Source of the DNA: Blastomussa wellsi | Lineage: Eukaryota > Cnidaria > Anthozoa > Scleractinia > Plerogyridae | Length of the DNA stretch: 64,000 bases | Assembly: GCA_947652115.1 (NCBI GenBank) | Contig: OX393570.1 | Location: 8,579,935-8,643,934, forward strand | Direction of reading: 5' to 3' | Shown: piece by piece, positions 12,300 through 24,100 of the stretch | Numbering within the stretch: the first letter of the stretch is position 1 | Layout: each line of letters starts with the position of its first letter | Made by a program: the position numbers and the translations under genes | Notes under the pieces: model-generated | What the model was told of the DNA's origin: nothing | Database searches by the model: none | The model's input: only the letters and a program-made list of their open reading frames with translations

Positions 12300-14030
12300 T
12301 AGGAATACGCGAACTTTGAAGTTCCATCAGTAAAAATTAGCAACGAAATCAACTAACCTCGAAAAAACAAAAACACCTAGAGGATCGTAGCAAGAAAAGT
12401 GGCCCAACTTTGATAACAATAGGCTTTATTACACGATCTCATCTAAAAATGACCCTACATGGCCATTTTTAAATAATGGCGATATATTGAAGCGATATCT
12501 TGAGACGTGGCTTCACAAAATTAATGAATACAAGGTTATTAAAGGCGCAGTCGACTGATTTTGAAGTTTGTTATTCCTCCAGTTTTTTTGTACTCCTTTT
12601 AAAATATGCGTCATTGGGATTACGATCGTTTCGCCAATATACAGCAGCTGATGTATTAAATATTTAACAAATTGCTGTTATACGGCGGTTTGGTGGAGTT
12701 CGGCCGAATTATCGTAACTTGCGCATATTTAACAATTATCATACCAAATCGCGCGCAATATCGTCTGATACTTAGCCGACGAGGCCGTAGGCCGAGTTGG
12801 CAAGAATCAGACGATATTCCGCACGATTGAGCAGGATAATTGTTTTATTATTCAACAAATTGTCAACGAAGATCATTTTACAGCTAGAAAAGTTGCCGTT
12901 ATGTGGCCCTTTACGAGACCTCTACCGAATTATCGTTACTTGAAGTATACCGCAGAATATCTGTCAGCTGCAGTTGACGGATATTGAGAGCATAATGAGC
13001 AAATATGGGCAACGTGACAATTTGTTGAATAATAATGCAGGATGTCTGTTATGTCCAGATGACGGACAACAATTGCTTCATGGCCATATAGCTGAAACGT
13101 GACAATTTGTCGAATAATAAACTGTATTATGATACGTTCAGCGAACTGGCCGAGGCTAAAGATCGTTCTAGTTCTTAACTATTCTAGATCATTCGAAGAG
13201 TTTACTCGTAAACTTGGGTAAAATGTCATTTCTCTACGGTGTCTTATACCCCATTCACACCAACAAAACTTGTTCAGGTAAACCAGGTTAGACAAAATGA
13301 AAATAAGCAACAGAAGACTGAAAGACTGAATTTTACATAGGATTCAAGTAAGTTATAATATGTTCTTTCATTGTGCCAAATTTAAAGTCAACAATCATCA
13401 GTTAGTAACTTTTATGAAAAAAAAAAAATAAGCCGTGTTTAACTAAACAGCTTTTAAACATGTTTTAGCTTTGGTGTGAATCGGGTATCAGACTTCATAA
13501 GCCATTCCTTATCTATAAAACATGTCGACTTTCTGCTTTCCACTTCGCACCCTCGTCTTTCCACTTTCTGCAGCTCCACCTGCCGCCTTCATCCCTCCAT
13601 TCTGCCTCCGTGTTTCAGCTCTCAATAATTAACATGGCCTGCAATTTAATGTTCAATTTGTCTTGTCATTTTTTAACACTTATATGCCATCAATTTTTAA
13701 CAGGCCATCATGGGAGGTCACTGGTTCAATTCCTTATTTGGACATCCTGATACAGTCGACCCAGCCCACCTACAAGACGTCGCCATAGAAGCCGCAGAGA
13801 AAACACTCGGCATCCGTACTAAACCAACAAGTTGCTTGGCGACCATTCAGCGTGACTGTATCCCACAATACACCCTGGGTCATTCCGATCGTATTAGAAA
13901 CATTTTTGACTTTATTGAACTCCGCAAGGTTCCGCTTACGCTAATCGGCGCCTCGTACGATGGCGTCAGCGTGAATGATTGTATTTACAATGCACAGCTC
14001 GCAGTAAACCGAATTTTAGAACGGAATTAA
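2288..14030 (+). CDS. PPOX: Protoporphyrinogen oxidase, five exons
   Basis: Encodes the FAD-dependent oxidase that converts protoporphyrinogen IX to protoporphyrin IX, the penultimate step of heme synthesis, on the mitochondrial inner membrane. Exons: 2288-2575, 6630-6881, 8556-8703, 10655-11139, 13704-14030. Phases agree at every junction, giving 1500 nt (499 residues plus stop; human PPOX is about 477). The dinucleotide-binding motif GGGISG is at residues 30-35 and is followed by ELGPRSIRP. Exon 3 has PLCRGIFAGD, exon 4 has WSLQGG and DHVISGIPA, and exon 5 has the C-terminal FAD-contact block IPQYTLGH and LTLIGASYDGVSVNDC. Met15 (aaaATGG) has a better start context than Met1 and would give an N-terminus more like the vertebrate enzyme, so the start is uncertain. 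The exon 3 acceptor (ttttggag) is atypical. An AATAAA near 14598 could serve as polyadenylation signal. Introns carry many repeats, but all five exons are intact. Confidence 0.95.
4021..6342. mobile_element. Large fold-back element, ~580-bp inverted arms around a 1.15-kb core
   Basis: The left arm (4021-4600) and right arm (5753-6342) are reverse complements with scattered differences, starting ctgttctcacagaaaaa at each outer end. Each arm has an AT-rich block next to a GC-rich near-palindrome, gagaacgaccggccgatc, plus another ggccgagtgttctcat copy. The core has no long open frame. It contains a direct repeat (4639-4668 and 5383-5412, tgttgacaagcctgcgcgac) and a smaller fold-back at 5425-5514. 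It sits in PPOX intron 1 (2576-6629) and makes up more than half of it. No transposase is visible, so it would be non-autonomous. Family unknown to me. Confidence 0.8.
5425..5514. repeat. Short fold-back inside the large PPOX intron 1 element
   Basis: Arms 5425-5449 and 5490-5514 read ccgaggctcgggggaataaa and its reverse complement with small differences. The sequence right after it (5540-5680, around gttttgcccgaaaaatgtcg and ctgcagctcccc) resembles 42690-42780, so this block is a separate dispersed repeat captured in the fold-back core. Confidence 0.65.
6956..7079. mobile_element. Palindromic MITE in PPOX intron 2
   Basis: Arms 6956-7010 and 7025-7079 are about 55 bp each and nearly perfect reverse complements (caagagagcaatgaaacaaa at the left end), with a loop of only about 14 bp. 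This would fold into a single long hairpin. There is no coding capacity. It begins about 75 bp after the exon 2 donor. Confidence 0.75.
7232..7290 (+). repeat. tRNA-like head of a SINE fragment
   Basis: The stretch tagctcagtggttagagcat matches the A-box/D-arm consensus of a tRNA. The rest of the cloverleaf is not recognisable, so this is a SINE head or a tRNA relic, not a tRNA gene. Confidence 0.5.
7411..7640. repeat. Short palindrome plus flank, same family as the 11.2-kb tandem repeat
   Basis: Arms 7421-7440 (ctatgagtgaatagtcaacg) and 7453-7471 are inverted. The unit matches the 43-bp units at 11197-11369. Sequence after the palindrome (tctaattgttttaatagaaa, then pieces of an AT-rich flank) also matches the flank at 11460-11540, so both loci are copies of one longer repeat. 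Confidence 0.7.
7885..8270. mobile_element. Two tRNA-like SINE copies in inverted orientation
   Basis: A tRNA-like module on the minus strand (about 7893-7965) and another on the plus strand (about 8191-8262) face each other. Both have the A-box region gtagctcagt and the B-box ggttcgattcc, with paired acceptor-stem ends gttctcg and cggggac. The anticodon loops would read GGT (Thr-like), but the second copy lacks the expected U33 and both anticodon stems have a mismatch. The sequence between them is also inverted (agttcttatg...cataagaact), so the whole unit is a fold-back of about 385 bp. I read it as a SINE pair, not functional tRNA genes. Confidence 0.7.
8891..9075. mobile_element. Short fold-back element in PPOX intron 3
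   Basis: Arms of about 36 bp (8891-8926 and 9040-9075) are imperfect reverse complements, with the outer end aagcgactctagactgttca. There is no coding capacity. Confidence 0.65.
9590..9830 (-). pseudogene. Internally deleted non-LTR retrotransposon fragment
   Basis: On the minus strand a peptide like KIGNWNLRTLYR resembles the start of an apurinic endonuclease domain in RTE-like retrotransposons. Within about 15 residues it runs into PKRGTRRGQRRTTW, and an overlapping frame gives GAGWKSWMEV; both resemble the extreme C-terminus of the same class of ORF2. This suggests an element that lost its whole interior, including the reverse transcriptase, and then acquired a frameshift. Recognition rests on short motifs, so confidence is moderate. 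Confidence 0.4.
10410..10530 (-). repeat. tRNA-derived SINE copy
   Basis: On the minus strand the sequence has gacagctcagttggtagagc (A-box region) and ggtcacgtgttcaaatccct (B-box region). It is followed outward by gaggtcaatttattgagttc, shared with a second copy at 26473-26600. Located in PPOX intron 3, 125 bp before exon 4. Confidence 0.7.
11190..11450. repeat. Tandemly expanded palindromic repeat, 43-bp unit
   Basis: Units begin at 11197 (variant), 11241, 11284 and 11327; each is tatgagcgaatagtcaacga followed by gacgcagccgagttggctgt and cgc. Each unit is itself an imperfect hairpin (gcgaatagtcaac pairs with gttggctgtcgc). The array is closed by ctcatagaaaac and a further diverged palindromic unit to 11445. 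It lies just after the PPOX exon 4 donor. Confidence 0.85.
12720..13125. repeat. Dispersed fold-back repeat, copy A
   Basis: Contains an inverted pair around caatatcgtctgatacttag and gaatcagacgatattcc, then ggataattgttttattattc and caacaaattgtcaacgaaga, later repeated inverted as gacaatttgttgaataataa. A related copy lies at 34320-35060 in PDE9A intron 16. The interval between PPOX exon 4 and this repeat holds AT-rich sequence with no gene. Confidence 0.65.
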
Positions 14031-14234
14031 ACGGCTTACGTCTGAGGAAACAAGCGTGCTCGGTGTCATACAGTAAAACTATCGTTTAGGGAATCAACCC
14101 CTAATCAACACGAAGGAGGCCGCGCGAGCGAGTGGTTAGTTGTCAAGGATTCAAGCCCCAGTAGGTGGAGTTGTTTCACGATGGACCTGATTTAACTCCT
14201 TGGCCTTGCTTGTAATAATAGTAGCATAATAATA

Positions 14235-14490
14235 ATCACCTTTTTTTAAACACGGTAGTATTTAAAACTACAAGCTTGTGGGGCCGTGTATTCCTGATCG
14301 AATTGGAATTTGGAAGTGTTGGTTTTTGTGGAGGGAGAAAAACCGGAGAACCCGGAAAAAACCCTCAGAGCCAGGACGAGAACCAACAACAAACTCAACC
14401 CACATATGACGCCGAGTCCCGGAATTGAACCCGGGCCACATTGGTGGGGGGCGAGCGCTCTCACCACTGCGCCTTCCCCTTGAAAATAAA
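14235..14490 (-). mobile_element. tRNA-related SINE (family shared with 16.2 kb)
   Basis: On the minus strand: ggcgcagtggtgagagcgct and gtggcccgggttcaattccg as tRNA-like A and B boxes, followed by a body with gggttctccggtttttctcc and an end reading gttttaaatactaccgtg. A diverged plus-strand copy at 16185-16405 ends with the same kind of tattaaatactaccgtg. It lies between PPOX and PDE9A. Confidence 0.75.
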
Positions 14491-15164
14491 GTTATTTCTC
14501 TTAACTGACACCTGTAAGACGGACACCGAGATGAAACGGACAATAATTGTTGGTCACTGTAAGCCACTTTACAGTCATTCTACTGTAATATTAACTTAAT
14601 AAACCGGGCATCTCACTTGGACAGACAGTTGTTGCTGGTGCTGTTGGGCTCTTTCTCATCGCAGTGGCAAACGAGGATACATTGTTGCTCGTGACGTTTT
14701 TTGCGCGCGCAAACTTTAACGAGGAAACATTTGTTGTGTGTCTCGGGCACAAATTTGTGTTCGCAGCAATGTTATAGTTACGGGCATATTTAGCACTGCT
14801 GTGCTAATTGGGGATATAAGGAAACAAATATCGTAAAAGGAACAACATAGTTAAAAATCCCCACTTGGCTGGAGGCAAAGCAGTTGGCTTTTTCAAAAAA
14901 GCTTGGCGTGGCGTAACATTGTAACAATCCATTGATCCCCTATGTCAGCGAAACAAAAAGCGCACGTGGGACAAATTTTTAAAACCCTCTATTTTCTTGT
15001 ACGGTTTCTTTTACGTGCGTCACAGGCCACGGACGTTATTTGTTAATTTATTCAATTTTCGTCGGCATTGCGGTACAGTTTAACCGATCGGATCATCAAG
15101 TCATGCTGCTATAAGAAAAAGGATTGCTTTGTGAATAGAACAGTCAGTAAACGAGGAACAGAAT

Positions 15165-18100
15165 ATGGGGAATGGTGTTTCTGGAAAAGCCTCGGCGAAT
15201 CTCAACACGATTTATCTTGAAGTAGACGGACGCAAACACAAGGTAATCGATCATTGAACCATCTGTGTTGTGTTTTTTGTTTGTGTTTTGTAATTTTCAA
15301 TTCAACAGATATAATCGCTTTTACTTTTCAGTACGGTAACTATCCTTTTACATGCTACACCGAAAATTTTGGATACTCCAACTCCAGTTCAATACTGAGG
15401 TTGTAAATGCATTTTCCTTTTTTTCAACGCTGGACGAACCACCGCTTTCGCTTTCTAAGAGGCCTATTATAAAACCTAGAATTTCAGTTAAACCTTAAGG
15501 CCGTAAGTACGACAGAGGTCAATTTGTTTCCAATACAGACCATCAGGGAGGGAAATAACTTTTTATTTTGCCTTACCTTAATTTTTTTAGTAGAAAAAAA
15601 AGAAAGAAAAAGAATGCTTCGCATTGTCGATCGAACAACGGGATTTTCGTTCCCTTTCAGTGGACGCCACCTATCTAATATTTAATTCTGATGTATTTAA
15701 TTTGTTTATTTTTTTTTCACTGGTCATTAAGGTGGTGTTTTCAAAGCACAGTAGCTCTCGAGATATCAAAGATCTCCTCGCTTCTGCCGCTGGAGTAAGT
15801 CGGTAAGTCACTGAGCTTGACGTTGACAATGTTTTGCTATGGTTGCATAGCAACGCTTATGGTTCTACATTACCATGATAGTGGACAATTAGCGTAGCGT
15901 TGAATTGCCGTTTTCTGATTAATTGTTGAGTAGAGAAACGTTTGTCGCCACTTTTATCGTAGGGGTAAAAATAACTTTTCCATTTTCGTACCCAAGGGCT
16001 GAAAAATGTTCTGAAGTTGGTCCCCGATTTCGGAGACTGCCGAAAGACGTCCGGCATCCGACGTGATGACTTCCGAACGGGCCTTGAAAATTATTCGATG
16101 ATCTCATAAAGCCAGACTATTTGTGAACATATAGCTCTCGACATTTGAAGGAACATGCCATTAAATAAATTTCAGTGGATCAGGGATGTTTCAGTGACAA
16201 GTGCGCTCGCTTCCCATCAATGTGGCCCAGCTTCGAAGCCTGGAACCAGGTGTCATGTGGATTGAGAGCTGGATGTTGTTGGTTGTCGTCATTGAGTTGA
16301 GGGTTTTTCCTTCCTCCATAAAAGCCAGAATTTCCAGATTCCATTAAGATCATGAATACACGGCTCCATAAACGTTTTATATTAAATACTACCGTGCCTA
16401 AGAAAAGGTAATTTATGTTTTTATATATTTTATTTTCCAGCTGGTCGAACTTGATGCTTAAGTCTCAAGATGGGAGTACAGTGTGTATAGAGCCAAATTT
16501 GCCATCAAATACAGCACGGTACGTATCCAATCACTTCAATTATTTCTACAATATACCCAATAATAATTATGATAATCATAAGCTATGGACTCAAATTTGT
16601 AGATGGGCTAATTTTGGGGGATGGAAGCCGGAGGGGACGCTCTTGTGGAAAGGAATTTTTCGTTTCGAAATTGTTTCTATTTGAAAGAAATGTTTCATCT
16701 GAAATATTTCATGTGGGTACAAAAACACCGCAAACAAGTTCTACATTGCACGTGCCGACTAAAGCAAAAACGGTTGTTACTTTCGGAATCTCTATTTTAG
16801 CTTTACATTGATACAAAGTTTCCCTGGTTTCTTTTAAAGTAGCGCACATACGCGCCAGAGGCGCGATTTCCGCTTTCAGTCAAGTATATTTCTCGCGCGC
16901 AGTCAAGTGTTCCTCGCGCGGGAGAACAAACAACTTTGGTACCTAGGGCAAGAGGTTTCAAAAAGGTTTAGATGAAAGAAAATTACTTGCTGGACGCCAA
17001 TAGACAGTTGACCTCCACGCAAAAGTATCCCAGGTTTGAAATGGACTGTTTTGGTGTCCATGAACTAAATTCATTGTTTCAAATTCTAATTTTAAAACTA
17101 AATTTTAACCTTAAATATTTCTTTATTCCTCTAAGGTTTATAAATCATTTGAGAAAAACCATTTCCTCCTAAATAAACCCAAAAAACTGAATTCACACCA
17201 AAATTTACAAAACACCCCAAACCATAGATTCCTGTTTTGAGTTTCAACTGAGATACGAACAATGTTTTTTTAAAAGTGGTGGACAAAACGGCATTCGGGT
17301 TTACCACCGCCTTAAATGAACGTTACAAACATACTGTTGCTAATGGCATCAGCTAAAAAGCAAGCTCTCCTATACTCTAATTAGCCCTTGATGTTATATT
17401 CGGTAGGGGTTGGGTAGGGCTTTTATTGGAAGTAATTTTGTGTCTGACATTTGGGCCCTTATAAAAAATTTAAATTTTCTTTTTCATTCCAATATGATAG
17501 CAACATTGATACGTTTTAGAAGAATCCATCTTATCACCTCTAACAGTTGTTTCGTATTATAGGTCACCTTACCGGATCATGGTTGGAAGTATGATTCCAA
17601 AACACGGTAAGTGAAAATTAACAACGGAATAGTTACGTTTGCCAGCGAATGTGTTTCATTTTGGCCCCTTATTTGGTTACAAAAGGTAATGCCCTTCAGC
17701 GCGAGTATTTAACCGCGATCGGATCGAACATGCTGTTTTAACAGCCATTTGTGAAGCAAAACCAGTTTCCACCGTGAATTGGGGTGCTTACCACTTGTAA
17801 GAAAAATCCGGTCGGTGAGACCGTTGCATAATGGTAAGCAATTTTCCGAATTGAGCGACCAACCGGAGGAGATTGTGCTTTCCATTTAGCTACAAGACGT
17901 TCCGTTCCGCTCGCCCCTTCAAAAAGGGCCTGGAAACGGAAGATTTGTTAAATGGTAAGGAAGTTTCCGACGTTTCGTTGCGAACGGAAAATGAGGACTG
18001 CTTCAGTCTGGAGGTTGTCCACAATTTCCGAAGGGATTTTCCGGAAAATTACCTTTCCATTTAACTTCAAACCGAAATTTCCGGGATTTTTGGCTAACTG

Positions 18101-21100
18101 TGGGTTCCTCTCGTATTCCTGCAATTTTCACCTGTTACGTGTTTCCCCGCGCTTGGTACTGGTTGTTTATTTTCCCGCGCTTTGCATTGGTTACGTGTTT
18201 CCCCGCGGTTGGTACTGGTTGCTAATTTTCCCACACTTATATTTGCAAGTACCAGTTATATTTTTCTATCAAATTCAGAAGGGTTTCGTGTCTTGCTTAG
18301 GGAAGTACCACCTTGACTAGCCTGATAGACTGCATGTTACTAGCCTGAAAATTTGTGATAAGACCTTCATCGTTTGTGCGTGAAGCTTACATTGGTCTAA
18401 ATTGTCAAGCAAACCACACAAATATCTTCAAAGCTTTTCAATGTGATAGACAGGGTTATTCAAAGGATACCCCATATTTTTATGGTAGTCTTTCTGTTGT
18501 GGGAGGCGCAGTGGCCTAATGGTTAGTGCGCTGGACTCTGGATCGGACGGTCCGGGTTCGAGCGGCCCGGCCCCTGGCCGGGCCACTGCGTTGTGTTCTT
18601 GGGCAAGACACTTTACTCTCACAGTGCCTCTCTTCACCCAGGTGTATAAATGGGTACCGGCGAATTTACTGCTGGGGGGTAACCCTGCGATGGACTAGCA
18701 TCCCATCCAGGGGGGAGTAGAAATACTCTCTGTCGCTTCATGCTACAGAAACCGGGATAAGCTCCGGCCTGATGGGCCACTAGGCCCGACTGCAGACTTA
18801 CCTACCCTTACCTTTCTGTGGAGTGATGGGTCCTGTCTGTGTATATATGACAGTTTTGATAACCTCCCTAAGATTCGTTTCCTGTACTTTCACTTACGTA
18901 CATTGCTTTTGTAGCACAGAACTGCAAATTGCTTCATGTCGATTTGGCCATTCTTCCAGAGTCAAAGTTTTGTAGGATATTAATTGAGTAATTTCTTTGG
19001 TCACTTTAAAACCGACTAGACGTCTTCAACGAAATTGCTATTACTAATATTTATCATGTATTATATAATCTCACATTCTAGGCGACGAGGAGGTCTTTGC
19101 AAATGTGCTTAGCCAGGTTGCTGACAAGTTTATCAGGTCAAACCAGTTTTATGTGATTTCTATTTGACAAATAGATTCCATGTTGTCGTGCGTCTCTTCA
19201 ATAATAGATCACTGATGACGTCAAAATGTGGCAAGAACAAAATGTTGACATGGAATCTATCTGCTTTATACAATAATGAAACAAAATGTAATGCCATCAG
19301 TGGTAGGAACCAATCAAAATGCGTCCATAATTTGGCTTATTATGTAATTATGTATGTAGCCTAAATACTGTTAAATAATCGTAAAAATTCTAAAACGATT
19401 TCTGTAACAAATCCCATATTTTCCACTATTGCACCCGCCTATTTCTCGTTGTCTGCTTGCCGTATTTTGTTAAATATTTGTTCTGAGTACATGCATTTGA
19501 ATAAAATCCTTTTTTGCCATCTTTTTCGATCCACAGTACTTTCACTGTATCTCAAATGAAGTCCGAACTTTCCAAGCAACTGTCACACTTGGAAAGAAAA
19601 GTAGAAGGTAGGAAATTGTAAAAAACAACTGGAACAACAACTCGAAAACTTTATTCGTTTAAAAGATGACGAGTCAGAACGTTATGAATCTTTTTTTATT
19701 ATTTCAACTTGTTTTAATAGCATTAGTTTTGAGGCACAGCTTGTTAAAGTGTCTATATTGCCTACAGGGTTTTTATGCTTTTGGTATCTTTATATTGCAT
19801 AAGCAAGTATTCCAATTTTATTTTAAGGATTCCGCAACTTTTTTGCCACAAAATTGAGCTTTAAAGTTCCCGCGTCGGCCACGCCCAATGAAGATGACCG
19901 GGAGTTGCTACTAAAAAAGAGTCCTGGTTCTAGAACGGGCCGTGACGTCAAGTCAGGAAACGTCAAATCTTCCTATCAGTTCATTTCACTGTTAATTCAG
20001 AAATATAATTAATTGAAAGTGATTTCATCCGAATAATGTCTGATAGATGTGTTGTTGTGAGGTGTTCAAATACTGCTGCCTCAAAGAAAGGAATTGCCTG
20101 AAGTGACGTCATTCATCACCAATCTTCGATCACGCGGTCAACTCCATTGGGCGTGACCAAGGCGGGAAATTTAAACCTTGATTTTGGGGTGAAAAGTGAT
20201 GGAATCGAAAAAAAAATTCAGAATAGTTTTCTACGCATTCTAGAGATTCCAAATCCAAAACAATCGCTTTTGGCCGTATAGACACTTTAAAGATGGTCTG
20301 AAAAGACGAACGAAAAGTAACCTAAACTCAGTAACATAATTAAAGGAGCTGTGTCACGCTATTTTGAGTCACTTCTTGTGACGGACCACATTTCCCCTTA
20401 AAATGAAGCAAACGTCAAAATAATAGTTTACTAAGGGAGAAAAACACGAAAGAGACGATACTGAACAAAAAAAGAAACAAGGATGGTTAAGGATGGAGAA
20501 GATTGAGATGGATTACAAATGACGAGTTTGAAAAATTGAGGCTTCATTTTTCAGTGCACAAACGATGGCGTAGCTTCTTTAAGCCACTTGGGTAACGATG
20601 TACACACGCGGCGCGGTTGTTTAAATCCTTCTCCCAATACTATTCATATCAACTGATTGTTTCTTCTCCCAGTAGCCTGCCCTACCTTGGTTAGCGCGCT
20701 TGACTCTATAGACTAAGGAGCGGTCCGGGTTCGAGCCCTGGACGGGTCACTGCGTTGTGTTTTTGGACGAGACACCTTACTCTCACAGTGCCTCTCTCCA
20801 AATGGGAACTGGGGGTAAGCCTGCAAATATTCCTAGTCGGGATAAGCTCAGGGCTGATAGGTTACTAGGCTCAAAAGTAGACTTTACCTTTTTTATTTCA
20901 AACCAAAACGGTTCATGGACATCAGTTATATAAAGTACATCAGTAATGTTATATAAAGTACCTCCTCCCCTCCAAGGGATCTGTTTACCCATTTCGCTAG
21001 AACGAAAACTACTGAATTAGATGTTGTTTACTAACCTTTATCAACTTATTGTTTTCTGATAATAAAGCTGAGGCGCTGAAGGCGATCGAAATGCAGCATT

Positions 21101-24100
21101 TGAGCGCAGAGATCACTGAAATAAGAGAGCAGATACGTCAGGACAGGTAAGCTATGACTAACTTAATCAAACTTAAGTGTCAATGAAAGCTTGATGAACT
21201 TAAAAGTGACGTTATTAAAATTATAGCTGCAAGGCTGATACTACGTAAAAAAAGTTGGCTTTGAGAGACAACAATACGATAGGAACCGATAAAGCAGAGT
21301 TGCAACTCTGGACAGCTGTTTCGTTCTTGTTAGAACTCGTCAGCGCGATAAAGCAATTCTAAATGAAACCAGTGAGAAAGCCAGCCCAAATGATATGAAA
21401 ATAAGATCCGTACTTTATCACGTTCCGTTGTAGATCCCACGTCAACTAACATTATCGTCTTGTCGTTCGCGGTCCGATGTACAGATCCGATATACTGTGT
21501 CTTTTTTGTAAAGCATGGTTTTGCCCATGCGTTTTGATGTTTAGATGGTTTTATCCATCGACATTTGGCTTTGCGAGACATCAATGTGGCACTTTGCCTA
21601 TTTTCTCCTTAAAACGCGTGTTGTGACAGCGTGTGATTCGGGGGCCGGGTGGGTTCTAAGTACGGAACGTAAAGTAGGGTCTTATTGCATTTTATTTGGG
21701 CTGGCTTTCTTGCTGATTTCATTTAGAATTGCTATACCGTGCTGACGAGTTCTAACAAGACTGTCCACGGTTGCAACCCTGTTTTATCGGTTTCTGTCGT
21801 ATTGTTGTCTCGCAAAGCCAACTTTATTACGTAGTATCAGCCTTGCAGCCATGTTTGTTGAACTATTTTTGGCTGATTATGTCTCTTGTAGATCCTATGT
21901 CAACCAACAGCATTATCGTTCGCAGTCCTTTGCAGTTTTTATTTCTACCTTATTGAAAAATGTATTTTGACCTGTTTTAGAAGGTCAAAAGGTATATTGT
22001 GGCACTGTTATTTCATAAGCTGCCGTTTCTACGCGATGTCTCATTCTCGTCCCCATAGCCCTTTTCGTTTCTCTTAGCGGCGGGGCCTTGGCACAATAAA
22101 CGAAGGGCTCTGGGGGCATACGATTTCTAGTCCGAGATTCTAGGACTTCCGGACTTCATGCATATAGCATTAATGTTTCTACATGTTGTGTGTTGTAATA
22201 TGGCGACCGGCGACAATTTTGACTTCCGTTTAAGATTTCTTTGTTCTCAACAGCCAATAAAAAGAATTCGAATTTTTTTGAAAATCGTATGTCCCCAGAG
22301 CCCTTCGATTTTTTGTGCCAAGGCCCTGCCAGTTAAGAGAAACGAAAAGGGCTATGTGGACGAGAATGCGCGATGTCTCTGACATTATGATCAAGTTGTA
22401 ATAAGTCAATGTAAAAGGGAGACAAAGATGGTAGCTGAATGTTCTTAATGTAAATGATCTTTCTGTAGCGGTATGTTTGGATATAGCTTGCTGCTGAGTA
22501 ATGACCGTGCTTGCGTTCGTCTTTTGCTTCTTTTCCCTTCATAAATATTTCAATACAATTCAACTTTTTATGTGTAGGCTTTTCTGGATCGTTACGGATA
22601 AATTTTGAAACAAAAAATCTGCTGGCAATCGAAAAAGCTAGGGAAGACAATCACTCTTTTTGAACCGTCTCCGGTCGGAGTCTCCCAGAAAACTGATCCA
22701 AAAAAAAAATGAGTACCCCAACCTGCCAGCCCCACCCCCTGACATAAAGTCATTTGAAAAGGCTTTATATAACAGCACAGAGCTGTTTTCACTTCAACGC
22801 CGTTTTCTTTGGTTTTGCATGACTCTCGCGCGCGCGTTTTCCCGCGCTTTAATTTGTATCGACAACGTGTAATAACTTAGATTTGATTGGATCACTGGAT
22901 TGCCTCCCTAGAATCACTTGGCAAGCCATAAAGGACAACGTCAAACCAGAAAAGCGTAACAAAAGAAACATAAGTATCTCAAGACCAATGCCAAACTTTG
23001 TCAAGGTAAGACAATTTTAATTTTTGCTCATTCGTTTGGGTCTTGTTCGGGGGGCACTGAACTCGGTTGTTTACTATGCCGCGTCCAGCATACTGCTAGG
23101 ATCAGCAATGTCGAAAGTGTCACGAGTGTGTTAAATAATGAAAGATGGTAAATCATTAAAGGTGAAATTTTGAAGTAACTGCTCTTTAATAATTTCATTT
23201 CTGTGACGTGTCCTTGTTTGCTACGAAAAGTAAAATAACTGTCTATTTTGAAATTCTTTGCAGTACACACTCTCCCAAACCACTGAAGAACAGCTGAAGG
23301 AACCAATTTTCAACATCTGGCATTGGGAACCAAATGAGGTATCGATGAAATTCTAGTTGATAAAACTGATAAATCGATAAGACTTAATCCAAAGCTTGAA
23401 GGAAGCTTGTTGGCGCATTAACCCGGGGAGTCCCATATGAAACAGACAGGTAATCCGATCCAGGCACGGCTCAAGTATTTTTGACCCCTAAAAGAAACCA
23501 AAATACTAAAAATTGAATTTATATTTCTATATTTCTTCGCATGCAACCCTTAGCGAGACCTTGACGGCTAAAATGTTTGGCGTCTTTCCCGGAAGTGTGT
23601 GAGATCAAAAATCCGCCGCCGTATCCCCGTCATGTGCGAGTCCCCCCTGCCCCCCCCCCCCCCCCCTTCCCCGAGCCTGTGACAACGGCAGGTTTTCAGT
23701 AGTATTACGCAATTCGACTGGGGCTCCATTAGTTCAGTGTTGACAATTCCTCTCCTGCTCCCTCTCCAAAAAACGTTCATGCCCGAAAACCAAAAAAATT
23801 CCCAAATACCCATTATAGAGTAAAGGGATTGAGAGTGATGTATATCACACAAGATTGCAATACAAGCATCTTGGCAGGCACTCGAATCAACAACCTCGTT
23901 CCCAGGGCTTTTCCTGCAGTAATTTTAAGGGAAAAGCCCTGGGAACAAGGTTGTCGAATCAATCACGAGTCCAACCAGACTAGAAGTCGACATCTAGGTA
24001 TTTGGGTGCGTGGGTTTGAGTAGGCTATGTTAGAACAAACCTTGCTCACGAGAAATTGACGTACTGCCTTGCTTTGTAAAAGAATGTTCGCGCGCCATAA

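Noticed and set aside
18526..18720. ORFs across the SINE at 18.5 kb
   Set aside because: They are translations of a SINE body that recurs with stops elsewhere.
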